A stretch of 64,000 nucleotides of DNA from Pandoraea sp. (GTDB lineage: Bacteria > Pseudomonadota > Gammaproteobacteria > Burkholderiales > Burkholderiaceae), in NCBI RefSeq assembly GCF_004297875.1, contig NZ_SCSK01000048.1, forward strand, positions 176,749-240,748, in the 5' to 3' direction. How positions within the stretch are numbered: the stretch's first letter is position 1; every line of letters starts with the position of its first letter. The notes under the pieces are model-generated. The model was not told where the DNA came from, did not search any database, and was given only the letters and a program-made list of their open reading frames with translations. The translations under genes were made by a program, and so were the position numbers. Below are positions 25,701-35,015 of the stretch, one piece after another.

Positions 25701-26925
25701 CGGCGCAGCTCACCAAAACGAGCGCTCGTCAGCACTGACCCTCACCGTGGTGCCGCGCGTCGGCGACGTGATCAGCCATGGCGCATTGCTACGCCACAAG
25801 GGGCAAGACGTCGACCAATCGGGCGGCTTCACGCCGGGCGATACCCTGATCTACCGGTTGAGTCTGAGCGCTGTGCGTGATGCCGAAATTGCTGGACTGC
25901 GGCTTGAGTATGCCGTGCCCGACGGTCTGCAAGCCAACGGCACACCGGCATTCGCTCCCCATAGCGACGTGACCTCGGGGCTGAACCCGGCCTGGGACGG
26001 CACGACGGGCAACCCCCAGTTGCTGGGCGCAGGCGTCACGCTGCCAGCCGGTAAAACGCTTATGATCGACATACCGGTCAGGCTGATCACCCCGCGTGAC
26101 GCACGGTCGACGGTAACCAGCAACGTCGGCGTGACAGCCAGCAATGCCAGCGGTTATAAGATCCTGAGCGATACCTTCGCGTGGCAGAACGCCGGCTTCG
26201 AGGCCAGCGCCGCGCTGCAGACCGGCTTGACGGTGCTTCCGGCCAACGCCCAGCCCCGCCCTGGCGAGTCGCTCACCTACGAGGCGACTTTACGCGCCCG
26301 GCGCTGGGCGCTGGTCGATGCTCAATTGACTTTCGATTTACCGGCCGGACTCGCCAGGGATCCCGCGCGCGCGCTCAGCTTCGCCCCGACCAGCCAGGTC
26401 AATACCGGCTTGAACCAGCAGTGGGACGGCAGCGGTCAATTGTTGGCGCCGGGCGTGGCGCTGCCGGCCGACCAGACGATCGTCGTGCGGGTGCCCGTGC
26501 AAGTGCGAGACCAGGCAGTGCCCGGTCCACTGGTCAGCCGCGTCGCCGCGGGCGCGACCAATGTGCGCGGCATGCAGTTCGCCGAACATCTGCTGACGCT
26601 GAGCGGCCAGCCGCCGGAGACCGGCCAGTTGAGTCTGGTCAAGCACGTCGATCGTGAAACCGCACAGCCCGGCCAGACGCTGACTTATACCATTCACTTC
26701 AGGAACCTGGGAGTCGAGCCGCTGAACAATATCGACATTCACGACGCCGCCCCCGCCCATACGCGCCTGCTTGGCGCCGCTTGCGGCAGTCCGATGCCGG
26801 CCGCACTGAAGTGTTCGCCCAAGACCGGCGAGTCGGGCGAACATAGCGTGCGGTGGGAGTTCGACGGCCACCTCCCGGCCGGTGCCAGCGGGCGGGTCAG
26901 CTATACGGTACAAATCCGGGGGTAA
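22777..26925 (+). CDS. Giant secreted Ig-like / DUF11-like repeat protein, paralog 1
   Basis: About 1382 residues, function not recognised. After an Arg-rich N-terminal extension comes a hydrophobic segment at about residues 52-66 with a likely signal cleavage after ATAA near residue 73. Then follow an N-terminal domain with a conserved Cys pair (RECEIW...DECGAD), an all-beta domain (GYGTRDVL), three Ig-like units starting near residues 288, 386 and 488, a PGD module at 598, a further Ig-like unit at 747 and four more PGD modules near 851, 998, 1147 and 1282. Each PGD module has PG[DEQA]-x-L/F, a beta-rich middle and LPAG. The last module has a second Cys pair. No LPXTG, membrane anchor or autotransporter barrel is seen. 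The start is uncertain: GTG at 22870 has a better GGAG. It is paralogous to the gene at 27779. Confidence 0.85.
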   Translation: MVLPTFSPDLRNFLRRSVTAARRSFQSFGAAVVEHRTAHFATQRAITWRRRAYWLIFLLALAALYPMREATAAGTWLYGQPTEVSINETVTANLRTNDAWLNRTRECEIWVHNKPMPTDWTSQTTRLARGNSRDECGADTDIGSLQGEGRLDPSKFAPGQAYSLSAWAVIGDTHYREFYPLTVRPLGGSVDQSTVNVGYGTRDVLISGNVNSGATHMIVYRDGSEVARFANQGDTATTSGRVDVSGLTQGSWTLRVYAALVHSGGVHWQHLKDVTVTRQASPPPPKPTWVSPNDNVWHRHGSNNLDMTGNAVAGIEQLYVVQQRADGSQWNYHYIDNFTQGNDGNFTVPIYGSLLWSEGDYQVRFMVKRQGTWSAYSDWRTLKIDNTGPTVAWTGLSAKARTITVKGKVTDTLSGPSWVRVHYKRDTNTTWSDGGWSYVDASGNFSHSFIASAPASGTRTYDVRFFGVDKAGNESDWSETRKIAIKRSQPVVEWLAPAAQTAFVSTPTYRVRITDPETSIAGANITVRYTNKYGQPDVETDAMKKDGEAPDVWYFKASLADFHDIKDGSAFTAEVVATNADKDRSVKVERSFNKAAVEYFGEFTLTPPANLGGVKPGDTFDLSLRIKADGMPRGVRIDLPLPDGLEADGEPRYDAANSTSDAENSWKIPANIRAYWNGKSSRTALISAPWDSQPYMDHEEIVVIKLPVKVSEGATHGPRTATAAIWQHPGESNKKIASATIQIGTDNTPPELAWVSPAANSVHGDALPIAVSATDDKSGINEVKLDWRVDGGAWQTTPASMSRGTGDQYIHALDITGIAAGKTIEVRMKATDNARNQSEWTSIRAFRKGQYFETFALTLPAGSPDLRPGATFDLTLRVKADVAMRDVQFELPLPAGLMANGAPRIAAGTDETGNNLAVAQHLNTEWNGASRPLLTHPTRLPGMAAGNVVILSIPVRVSHEAQPGSVAVVAKGWRGGAAHQNERSSALTLTVVPRVGDVISHGALLRHKGQDVDQSGGFTPGDTLIYRLSLSAVRDAEIAGLRLEYAVPDGLQANGTPAFAPHSDVTSGLNPAWDGTTGNPQLLGAGVTLPAGKTLMIDIPVRLITPRDARSTVTSNVGVTASNASGYKILSDTFAWQNAGFEASAALQTGLTVLPANAQPRPGESLTYEATLRARRWALVDAQLTFDLPAGLARDPARALSFAPTSQVNTGLNQQWDGSGQLLAPGVALPADQTIVVRVPVQVRDQAVPGPLVSRVAAGATNVRGMQFAEHLLTLSGQPPETGQLSLVKHVDRETAQPGQTLTYTIHFRNLGVEPLNNIDIHDAAPAHTRLLGAACGSPMPAALKCSPKTGESGEHSVRWEFDGHLPAGASGRVSYTVQIRG

Positions 26926-26980
26926 GGCTTTCAACCGGAATGGTGCGTCACGTCAATGCACGCTGCCCCCACCACCCAGA

Positions 26981-27015
26981 CCGCAAGACCGCCAAACCCG
27001 GCCCTTGCGGTTTTT
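26981..27015 (+). terminator. Intrinsic terminator after paralog 1
   Basis: Stem CCGCAAG (26981-26987) / CTTGCGG (27004-27010) with a loop of 16 bases, followed directly by TTTTT at 27011-27015. It lies 56 bases after the stop of the first giant gene, which suggests the two paralogs are separate transcripts. Confidence 0.65.
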
Positions 27016-27778
27016 CCTGAGTAGAGGGTGTCGAAAGGCGTAGCGAGCGGAGTTGAATCAGAATAGAGCAGCGCACAGCAAGCGGAGCATCCGTGGTATG
27101 TGCGAGGATTCGCCGTGCCGCCCACCCCAGGTCAGGCACGTGCGGTAGTTTTTCAACATCCTGCCAGGCCGCGATAATCGCACCGGCTTGCGCCAGCCTG
27201 CATCGGTGAGCCGGCCACGCCAATCGCTACGCGATCGAATAAAGAAAATTCTCGTACTCACGCAGCTTTTTTCCGATAGGTCCGCGTGATCGATCTGCCT
27301 ATTATCGGGCGGCAAGCTGTCGTTTCAATCCGTTTTCCCCTCCCGGCTGCGACACGCCGGGGCGTGACGACCTCCCGACCCACTATGTGTCTGAAACATG
27401 TACGCACGTTCGGTCAACGGCCAGACCGAAAAAAATTCGTCGTTCCCGACTCGCTGACCGCCGATCACGAATCCGCAAATCGCGCCCTCTCGACTCACGA
27501 TAAATATTTGTTACTCAAGAAAATCCCGGTCAATTCGTTGCTCCATCTGAATGGGGCTGCGCATTCGGGCCGGGAAAAATGAACCGTTTCCCAACGTCGC
27601 TAAGGCGATCTCTGTTTGCTTCTTGAGGAGTGCCCGCTTCATGCCGTTTTTCCGCCAGACCCGAATCACCCCGTGTGCCGGCCCAGTATCGGCGTACGCT
27701 CCTTCCATCGTCCGCTGCACCGTGCTGCGATTGATGACTGCGATGCTTTCGGCGCTGTTTTCATCAATGAGGGCCGCG
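27016..27778. other. Long noncoding gap between the two giant paralogs
   Basis: About 760 bases. The first 200 contain no convincing gene; the stretch near 27149 (GTAGTTTTTCAACATCCTGCCAG) has the look of a decayed mobile-element end but no transposase frame remains. 27220-27300 and 27480-27520 are AT-rich and could hold the promoter of the second paralog. Two ribosome-binding sites precede possible starts: GAGGAG before ATG 27641 and GAGGG before ATG 27779. Nothing else was recognised. Confidence 0.4.
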
Positions 27779-30700
27779 ATGCCGCAGCGTCGATGGCTGG
27801 CGCTGATGCTATCGATTGCGCCAATGCTCTGGACTCCGGCAGCGCATGCCGCGAGCGTGAGCCTGGGAAAGTATCCGACCTCTGATATCCGTATCAACGA
27901 CACCATCACGGCAGAACTCTCCACTGGCGATGACAGCTCCTACGATCCGGTGCGCGAATGCGAAATCGTTGCTCACCACAACAATGGCAACGACAGAGTC
28001 GCCTACGGCGGAAGTCGTGATCAATGCGGGCACGATGTCGGCGTCGCGCGGCCCTGGGCGTCCTTCAAGGCCACACCCGGCAAATATCAGCCGGGCAAAT
28101 CGTACAAACTCCAGGGCTGGGCCAAATTCGCCTCCAGCGGGTTCCTCAAGGACGAAGTCACGATCCGCATCAAACCGATGAGCGGCATGATCACGCAGTC
28201 GGCGTATACGGTGAATTACGGCACCAACAGCATTACCGTCCGCGGCCGGTTCCATGATGGCGCCACCCACATGGGCGTCTTTCGGGGAGGCAAGGAGGTC
28301 GGCAGATTCGCCATCTCGCCCGGTAGCGGTGAGGCCATTGGCGACATCGACGTCACCGCCTTGAAACCGGGCGAAAAATGGACGCTGGGCGTGAACGCAG
28401 CACTGGTCTACAGCGGCGGCGTTTACTGGCAGCACATCCAGGACCTGACCGTCACGCGGATCAAACATCCCGCGCCCCCCACGCCCACCTGGATCTCGCC
28501 CGCCGACAACGGCTGGTACAACCCACGCATCGACAGCGAGAACATCCAGATCACCGCCAACGCCGTTGCCGGCATTCAACGCATCTACATGGTTCAGCGC
28601 CGCAAGGACGGCACCGACTGGAGCAGCCACGACATCACCGACTTCACCCAGGAAGCCAACGGCAACGTCACCGTTCCGATCTACGGCTCGTTTATCTGGC
28701 ACGAGGGCGACTATGAGGTTTGGTTCAAGGTCAGCCGTCTGGGCACCGACAGCGAGCCCAGCGCATCCCGCACGTTCCGCGTCGACACAACGCCGCCCAC
28801 CTTTGACTGGCGCGGCCTGTCTGCCGCCGCCCGGACCATCACCGCCACCGGCAAGGTGACCGACGCGCTGAGCGGACCGTCATGGGCACGGGTTCAATAC
28901 AAGCGCGACACCGGCAGCACCTGGAGCGATGGCGGAAGGGCCTATGTGGACGGCGACGGCAACTTCAGCCATAGCTTCAAGGTCAGCGGCAACGCCAATC
29001 GCCCCTATCGCTATGACGTGCGCGTGCGGGGCTTCGACAAAGCCGGCAACCCTTCGGCATGGAGCGAAACGCGGCAGATCGAGGTCCAGCGCAGCTACCC
29101 AGTGGCGCAATGGATAGCGCCCGAGGAAAACAGCACGCATCTGGGTATGCCCACATATCGCGTGAAGATCACCGATGAAAAGACCAGCATCAAGAGTGCG
29201 CGCATCACTGTTTATTATACCGACCGGTACGGCAGAGAAACCAGCGGGACAAACAACCTGACCGAGGACAGCGCGCACCCGGGCGAGTGGATTTTCACGC
29301 CGCGCCTGTCTGACTTCAACCGCATCAAAGACGGCTCGGCCTTCAGGGCCGAAATCGAGGTCATCAACGCCGACGGCGACAAGGCGAAAAAGATCACCCG
29401 CTCTTTCAACAAGGGCGTTTCCCGGCCCTTCGACGAATTCACGCTCACGGCGCCGGCCGGCCTGGGCAGCATCAAACCGGGCGATGCATTCGAGCTGAGC
29501 CTGCGCATCAAGAACCTCGGTACCGCGGAAGGCGTACGCATTCAGGTGCCGCTACCCGCCGGATTGCAGGGCAACGGCCAGATCAGATTCGATGCCGACC
29601 AAAGCAGCGGTGCCGGTAGCGGCTATTGGAGAATCCAGGACAGGCTCTCCAGTTCCTGGGATGGCAAGGATCGGGGCATCAATCTGACTTCCACGCGGTG
29701 GGACGAGACACCCAGCATGAATCACAACGAGGTCGTCGTCCTCAAGCTGCCGGTCAAGGTCAGCGACGATGCTTCCGATGGCCCGCTCAGCGTTACCGCC
29801 ACCATTTGGCACCTTCATGGACAGGACGACAGGAAAACCGCCACGGTGACCCTGAACGGCAAGATGGGTCAACTGAGCGACTTCTCGTTGGCGCGCCGCA
29901 ACGTTCGGGACAACGACGCATCCGGTGGATTCACGACCGGCGACACTTTCGTCTACCGGTTGCAGGGAAGCGCTCCGGCTCACACAAAACTCGATAATCT
30001 GGCGCTGGCCTACGCCCTGCCAAACGGCCTGCAGCCCAACGGTCAACCGGTCTTTGCCGCGCACAGTGATCTCAAGGCCGGGCTGAACGCGGCCTGGGAC
30101 GGCGCCAACCAGTCGCAATTGCTGCAGGGCGAGGTCTCGCTGCCCGCGGGGCAGACCGTGATCGTCGATATTCCCGTCAAAATCGTCGCTCGCACCCAGC
30201 CTGGCAACGACATCGCGAGTACCGTCACGGCCACTGCCAGTCAGATCGCCACAGCGCAAAGCGTCAGCGACACGTTCACGCTGCAAACGAGCGGCTTCCT
30301 GGCGCCGGCTGCGCTTTCAACCACGCTCACGACGGTGCCGGACAACGCCAGCCCCCATCCTGGCGACACGCTGCATTATCGAGTCGGACTGGAAGCCAGA
30401 CGCTGGGCGTTGGACGGTGCGCAGCTCGATTTCGTGCTGCCCGCCGGACTGGCGAAAGATCCGTCGCGCGCGCTCGCCTTCGCGCCGGAGAGCCACGTCC
30501 AGCAGGGTTTGAGCACGACGTGGTCCGGGCGCGGACATTTGCTGGCCGATGGTGTCTCGCTGCCGGCGGGCCAGCGCCTGATCGTCCTGGTGCCGATCCA
30601 GGTGCGCGAGAACGTCAAGCCCGGTCTGATACATAGCCAGGCAACGGCTCGCGCCGCCAATGTGCGAGGCACACAGGTGGTCGAGCACTTGCTGCCGATT

Positions 30701-31063
30701 GCCGACGTGCCGCGCGTCGATGGCCCGCTCCGACTGGAGCATTCGGTCGACCATCAGCGAGTCAAGCCGGGTGCCATGCTGACCTACGTCACGCGCTACA
30801 CCAACCGGAGCGATCAGCCGCTTACCGACCTCGAGCTGTACCATTTGGTGCCACCGCATACTTCCCTCGTCCGGGCCGACTGCGACACCCCGCTCCCGCC
30901 GGGCCTGATGTGCTCATCTACCGCGACTCGGGCAGCAGCCAATGATGCCGACGGCGGCAACGGAAGCGGTGGTAAAACACGCATCCACTGGCTGCTCAAA
31001 GGGAAATTGCGTCCCGGAGACTCCGGTAGCGTCAGCTTTATCGTGCGGGTTGACGAGCGCTGA
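27779..31063 (+). CDS. Giant secreted Ig-like / DUF11-like repeat protein, paralog 2
   Basis: About 1094 residues with a clean Sec signal peptide (MPQRRWLALMLSIAPM..., cleavage after AHA near residue 24). GAGGG lies five bases before this ATG; an in-frame ATG at 27641 (with GAGGAG) would add 46 residues. The architecture follows paralog 1: an N-terminal domain with a Cys pair (RECEIV...DQCGHD), a beta domain, Ig-like units near residues 237, 335 and 439, and PGD modules near 550, 700, 847 and 982. The Ig-like unit plus PGD module at residues 747-995 of paralog 1 is missing. The last module has the pair DCDTPLPPGLMC and a Gly/Asn-rich linker. No anchor or secretion barrel is visible. A surface or matrix role is only a guess. 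Confidence 0.87.
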   Translation: MPQRRWLALMLSIAPMLWTPAAHAASVSLGKYPTSDIRINDTITAELSTGDDSSYDPVRECEIVAHHNNGNDRVAYGGSRDQCGHDVGVARPWASFKATPGKYQPGKSYKLQGWAKFASSGFLKDEVTIRIKPMSGMITQSAYTVNYGTNSITVRGRFHDGATHMGVFRGGKEVGRFAISPGSGEAIGDIDVTALKPGEKWTLGVNAALVYSGGVYWQHIQDLTVTRIKHPAPPTPTWISPADNGWYNPRIDSENIQITANAVAGIQRIYMVQRRKDGTDWSSHDITDFTQEANGNVTVPIYGSFIWHEGDYEVWFKVSRLGTDSEPSASRTFRVDTTPPTFDWRGLSAAARTITATGKVTDALSGPSWARVQYKRDTGSTWSDGGRAYVDGDGNFSHSFKVSGNANRPYRYDVRVRGFDKAGNPSAWSETRQIEVQRSYPVAQWIAPEENSTHLGMPTYRVKITDEKTSIKSARITVYYTDRYGRETSGTNNLTEDSAHPGEWIFTPRLSDFNRIKDGSAFRAEIEVINADGDKAKKITRSFNKGVSRPFDEFTLTAPAGLGSIKPGDAFELSLRIKNLGTAEGVRIQVPLPAGLQGNGQIRFDADQSSGAGSGYWRIQDRLSSSWDGKDRGINLTSTRWDETPSMNHNEVVVLKLPVKVSDDASDGPLSVTATIWHLHGQDDRKTATVTLNGKMGQLSDFSLARRNVRDNDASGGFTTGDTFVYRLQGSAPAHTKLDNLALAYALPNGLQPNGQPVFAAHSDLKAGLNAAWDGANQSQLLQGEVSLPAGQTVIVDIPVKIVARTQPGNDIASTVTATASQIATAQSVSDTFTLQTSGFLAPAALSTTLTTVPDNASPHPGDTLHYRVGLEARRWALDGAQLDFVLPAGLAKDPSRALAFAPESHVQQGLSTTWSGRGHLLADGVSLPAGQRLIVLVPIQVRENVKPGLIHSQATARAANVRGTQVVEHLLPIADVPRVDGPLRLEHSVDHQRVKPGAMLTYVTRYTNRSDQPLTDLELYHLVPPHTSLVRADCDTPLPPGLMCSSTATRAAANDADGGNGSGGKTRIHWLLKGKLRPGDSGSVSFIVRVDER

Positions 31064-31093
31064 CAGCCCGGCGCGTGGGGAAAATCACGAGGT

Positions 31094-31127
31094 GTCAGCG
31101 GGTCTGCAAGGAACGGGACCCGCCGAC
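31094..31127. terminator. Hairpin between convergent genes
   Basis: GTCAGCGGGTC (31094-31104) pairs with GACCCGCCGAC (31117-31127) with one mismatch. It lies between the stop of giant paralog 2 and the stop of the acyl-CoA synthetase gene. There is no T-run, so intrinsic termination is only suggested by position. Confidence 0.4.
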
Positions 31128-31192
31128 TGGCATCGGGCCTCATCTGGCATCGAGGGCCCGCCGCTTTGATGGACCGGATGCGGTCTTGCAGA

Positions 31193-32842
31193 TCACTTGC
31201 ACGCATCCGAAACGCCTTCGGGTCCGGCGTAGTCCTTGAAGCGTTCACGCAACTTCAGTTTCTGCATTTTGCCGGTGGCGGTATGCGGAATCTCGTCGAC
31301 AAAAACAACGTCGTCCGGAATCCACCATTTAGCCACGCGCCCCTCGTAAAACTTCAGGATTTCCTCGCGCGTCACCTGAGCGCCCGGCTTTTTGACGATC
31401 ACCAATAACGGCCTTTCGTCCCACTTCGGATGCGAGATCGCAATACACGCGGCCTCATGCACTGCGGGATGCGCCATCACGACGTTCTCGACATCGATCG
31501 AGCTGATCCACTCACCGCCTGATTTGATCACGTCCTTGCTGCGGTCGGTGATGTGTACATATCCATCCGCATCGATCGTCGCCACGTCGCCGGTCGGAAA
31601 CCAGCCATTGATCAGCGGTGACTTATCGCCTTTGAAATACGTATCGATCACCCACGGCCCGCGCACCAGCAGATCGCCAAACGACTCGCCGTCCCAGGGC
31701 AGCTCCTGGCCGTCGGAGCCGACGATTTTCAAATCGACGCCATAGATCGCACTGCCCTGTTTCTCGAGCAGCGCGCGCTGCGCCTCACGCGGCAAGTTGG
31801 CATGCTTGACACGCAACTTGCATAGCGTACCTAACGGGGACATTTCGCTCATGCCCCAGGCATGGATAACCTGCACGCCGTAATCTTCCTCGAAGGTACG
31901 GATCATCGCCGGCGCGCAAGCGGAGCCGCCGATGACCGTGCGGTTCAGCGTGCTGAAGCGCAGCCCGTTTTTCTTGACATGGTCGAGCAGACCCAGCCAC
32001 ACGGTGGGCACACCGGCCGAAAAAGTCACGCCCTCGGCCTCAAACAGTTCGTACAGTGACCTGCCGTCGAGATCCTTGCCCGGCAGCACCAGTTTCGCGC
32101 CGGTCAGTGGCACCGCGTAGGGCAGTCCCCAGGCGTTGACGTGAAACATCGGCACGACCGGCAGCACGCTGTCGCGCGCCGAGAGCGCCATCGAATCAGG
32201 CAGCGCCGCGCCATAGGAGTGCAGCACGGTTGAACGATGGCTATACAGCACGCCCTTCGGATTGCCTGTGGTGCCCGACGTGTAACACAAGCTCGACGCA
32301 GTGCTCTCGTCGAACTCAGGCCAGGCGTAGTCGCTGTCCTGCGCATCGAGCAGTTCTTCATAACACAGCAGGCCGACTTCACTGGCCGGCATGTGAGCGC
32401 GATCCGTCATTGCGACCCAGCCGCGCACGTCGGGGCAACGCGGCGCCAGTCGTTCGACCAGCGGCAGGAAAGTCAGATCGAAAAACACATAACGGTCCTC
32501 GGCATGGTTGACGATGTATTCGATCTGCTCCGGAAACAGACGCGGGTTGATCGTATGGCAGACCGCCCCCATGCCCGAGACCGCGTAATAAATTTCGAGA
32601 TGCCGATAGCCATTCCACGCCAGCGTGCCGACGCGCTCGCCCGGCTCGACGCCGAGCGCCAGCAGCGCCCTGGCCAGTTGCTTGGCGCGCTGCTGCAGGC
32701 CGCGGTAGGTATAACGGTGAACATCGCCTTCGATGCGACGCGACACGATTTCGGTGTCGCCATGATGTCGCGCGGCGTGCCGCAGGATCGACGAGATCAG
32801 CAGCGGCACTTGCATCATTTGCCCCGGTATGGTGCTTGCCAT
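31193..32842 (-). CDS. Acyl-CoA synthetase (AMP-forming fatty acid-CoA ligase)
   Basis: A 549-residue adenylate-forming ligase that activates fatty or other carboxylic acids to CoA esters. The ATP loop [11 protein letters not shown], the WGMSE motif, [10 protein letters not shown] and the C-terminal lysine region TATGKMQKL are all present. The start at 32842 follows CAGGAG and gives the usual N-terminus; the open frame upstream (75 codons) is not typical. It faces away from selO. With the FadB/FadJ-like and thiolase genes at 19096-22506 it may belong to one lipid-degradation locus now split by the giant genes (inference). Confidence 0.93.
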   Translation of the reverse strand: MASTIPGQMMQVPLLISSILRHAARHHGDTEIVSRRIEGDVHRYTYRGLQQRAKQLARALLALGVEPGERVGTLAWNGYRHLEIYYAVSGMGAVCHTINPRLFPEQIEYIVNHAEDRYVFFDLTFLPLVERLAPRCPDVRGWVAMTDRAHMPASEVGLLCYEELLDAQDSDYAWPEFDESTASSLCYTSGTTGNPKGVLYSHRSTVLHSYGAALPDSMALSARDSVLPVVPMFHVNAWGLPYAVPLTGAKLVLPGKDLDGRSLYELFEAEGVTFSAGVPTVWLGLLDHVKKNGLRFSTLNRTVIGGSACAPAMIRTFEEDYGVQVIHAWGMSEMSPLGTLCKLRVKHANLPREAQRALLEKQGSAIYGVDLKIVGSDGQELPWDGESFGDLLVRGPWVIDTYFKGDKSPLINGWFPTGDVATIDADGYVHITDRSKDVIKSGGEWISSIDVENVVMAHPAVHEAACIAISHPKWDERPLLVIVKKPGAQVTREEILKFYEGRVAKWWIPDDVVFVDEIPHTATGKMQKLKLRERFKDYAGPEGVSDACK

Positions 32843-32963
32843 GGGGTCAGTCTCCTGGATGTGATTATTTTGCCGTTTTGGCGGCACCCGGCCGTCGCTA
32901 CATACTAACGAGCAGCGAATGCACTGCTCAAGTAAAATATCGGGAAATCCGAGGGCCCACAAT

Positions 32964-34481
32964 ATGTCGTATTCCCCGAGCGCGGATGCTGCCTCGGCAG
33001 CCGCCGCCCAGGCGCTCACGCTGCCGCTGACCAACGGTTTCGCTCGCTTGGGCGAGGCTTTTTTCACCCGCCTCGCGCCCGCGCCGCTGCCAGCGCCCTA
33101 TCTGGTAGCCTTCAGCGCCCAGGCCGCGAGCTTGCTGGGCTGGTCCGGCGAGGTCGCGGCCCACCCCGATTTCATCGATACATTTGCTGGCAACCGCCCG
33201 TTGCCCGGCGCCGAGCCGCTTGCCAGCGTGTATTCGGGCCACCAGTTCGGCGTGTGGGCTGGTCAGCTCGGCGACGGACGCGCGCACTGGCTGGGCGAGG
33301 CGCATACGCGCGGCGGCGACTGGGAGGTTCAACTCAAGGGCAGTGGCCTGACGCCCTACTCCCGCATGGGCGACGGCCGGGCCGTGTTGCGTTCGTCGAT
33401 CCGCGAATTTCTCTGCTCGGAGGCGATGCACCACCTCGGCATTCCCACCACGCGTGCGCTGTGCGTAGTCGGTTCGGACGCGCCGGTGCGCCGCGAAACC
33501 ATCGAGAGCGCCGCGGTCGTCACCCGTTTGTCGCCCAGCTTTATCCGCTTCGGTCATTTCGAGCACTTCGCCGCGTGCGAGCGGCACGACCTGCTGGCCC
33601 AACTGGCGGACTATGTCATCGAGCGTTACTATCCGCACTGCCGTGAGGTAGCCAATCCGTATCAGGCGTTGCTGGCTGAGGTATCGGCGCGCACCGCCGA
33701 GTTGATGGCGCAGTGGCAGGCAGTCGGCTTCTGTCATGGGGTGATGAATACGGACAATATGTCGATTCTGGGTCTGACGATCGATTACGGCCCGTTCGGA
33801 TTCATGGACGGCTTCAACGCCAACCATATCTGCAATCACTCCGACAGCCAGGGCCGCTACGCCTACCGCATGCAGCCCAACGTCGCCTACTGGAATCTGT
33901 TTTGTCTGGCGCAGGCCCTGCTGCCTCTTATCGGCGACGGCCAGGCCGGCGTCGAGGCGGCTCAGGCCGCGCTCGAAGGCTACAAACCCGGCTTCGCCGA
34001 CGAGATCGATCTGCGCTTGCGCGCGAAGCTCGGCTTGCGTGAAGCGCACCCTGGCGACGAAGCGCTGCTGAACCGGTTGTTCGACATCATGCATGCCGGC
34101 AGGGTTGATTTCACGCTGTTCTTTCGCCGTCTGGCGCAACTGCGCATTGAGAGCCCTGAGCACGACGCGCCGTTGCGCGACATGTTCATCGATCGCGCTG
34201 CGTTCGACGCCTGGGCGAGCGACTACCGCGCCCGGTTGCGTCATGAGGGCAGCGACGATCCTGCGCGCCGAGCCGAAATGAATCTGGTCAATCCCAAATA
34301 TGTGTTGCGGAACCATCTGGCGCAAACCGCTATCCGAAAAGCCAATGAAAAGGATTTTTCCGAAGTGACCGCCCTGTTGCGCCTGCTGGAGCATCCCTTT
34401 GACGAACAACCCGGGATGGACCATTACGCCGCCTTGCCGCCCGACTGGGCTGCTCAGCTCGAGGTGAGCTGTTCGTCGTAA
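32964..34481 (+). CDS. selO: Protein adenylyltransferase SelO
   Basis: A 505-residue SelO/YdiU pseudokinase that transfers AMP to Ser, Thr or Tyr of target proteins and is involved in redox stress. Family landmarks are [18 protein letters not shown], the [21 protein letters not shown] region with the inverted nucleotide-binding mode, and [11 protein letters not shown] with the metal-binding DYGPFGFMD. Bacterial SelO lacks the C-terminal selenocysteine, and here the product ends ...VSCSS. The ATG at 32964 was chosen because of CGAGGG upstream. It is followed by msrB, also an oxidative-stress gene, 24 bases later. Confidence 0.95.
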   Translation: MSYSPSADAASAAAAQALTLPLTNGFARLGEAFFTRLAPAPLPAPYLVAFSAQAASLLGWSGEVAAHPDFIDTFAGNRPLPGAEPLASVYSGHQFGVWAGQLGDGRAHWLGEAHTRGGDWEVQLKGSGLTPYSRMGDGRAVLRSSIREFLCSEAMHHLGIPTTRALCVVGSDAPVRRETIESAAVVTRLSPSFIRFGHFEHFAACERHDLLAQLADYVIERYYPHCREVANPYQALLAEVSARTAELMAQWQAVGFCHGVMNTDNMSILGLTIDYGPFGFMDGFNANHICNHSDSQGRYAYRMQPNVAYWNLFCLAQALLPLIGDGQAGVEAAQAALEGYKPGFADEIDLRLRAKLGLREAHPGDEALLNRLFDIMHAGRVDFTLFFRRLAQLRIESPEHDAPLRDMFIDRAAFDAWASDYRARLRHEGSDDPARRAEMNLVNPKYVLRNHLAQTAIRKANEKDFSEVTALLRLLEHPFDEQPGMDHYAALPPDWAAQLEVSCSS

Positions 34482-34505
34482 TCCCACCGATTTCTGGAGA
34501 CACCC

Positions 34506-34967
34506 ATGAGCTCTATTCACAAGACCGACGCCGAATGGCGCGCCGAACTCGACGATATCGAATACCAGGTGACCCGCCATGCCGCCACCGAGCGGCCGTT
34601 TACCGGGCGCTACTGGGATCACTGGGAGAACGGCGTCTATCGTTGCGTCTGTTGCGGCGAGCCGCTCTTCGAGTCAGCCAGCAAGTTCGACGCCGGTTGC
34701 GGCTGGCCAAGCTACTCTCGCCCCCTCGATGAAACCGACATCGATGAAATTGCCGATCACAGCCACGGCATGGAGCGCGTGGAGGTCCGCTGCCATCATT
34801 GCGGCGCGCACCTGGGCCACGTGTTCGAAGACGGCCCTGCGCCGACCGGGCTGCGCTATTGCATTAATTCGGCCGCTTTGAAATTCCAGGCCGGAGCAGA
34901 CTCACAGGCGGTGTCGCCGGGCGACGACGCCGCATTTCCGGGTGCGTCCGACAAGCCGGTGCGCTAA
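34506..34967 (+). CDS. msrB: Peptide-methionine (R)-S-oxide reductase MsrB
   Basis: Repairs methionine-R-sulfoxide in proteins. The 153-residue product has the two zinc-binding Cys pairs (CVCCGEPL and [10 protein letters not shown]), the GCGWPSY segment and the catalytic cysteine in [10 protein letters not shown] near residue 120. The C-terminal 25 residues are an extension without conserved pattern. It lies 24 bases after selO with a GGAG ribosome-binding site; selO-msrB-yciB-bolA-ppiC run in one direction and are probably one transcript. Confidence 0.96.
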   Translation: MSSIHKTDAEWRAELDDIEYQVTRHAATERPFTGRYWDHWENGVYRCVCCGEPLFESASKFDAGCGWPSYSRPLDETDIDEIADHSHGMERVEVRCHHCGAHLGHVFEDGPAPTGLRYCINSAALKFQAGADSQAVSPGDDAAFPGASDKPVR

Positions 34968-35015
34968 ACTGCCGCCGGCAACTTTTTTTCCGATCTCAGC
35001 GAGCCCGCCACGCCC

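Noticed and set aside
32928..34622. A 564-codon minus-strand frame opposite selO
   Set aside because: SelO motifs on the plus strand are unambiguous; the antisense frame runs across two genes without domains.
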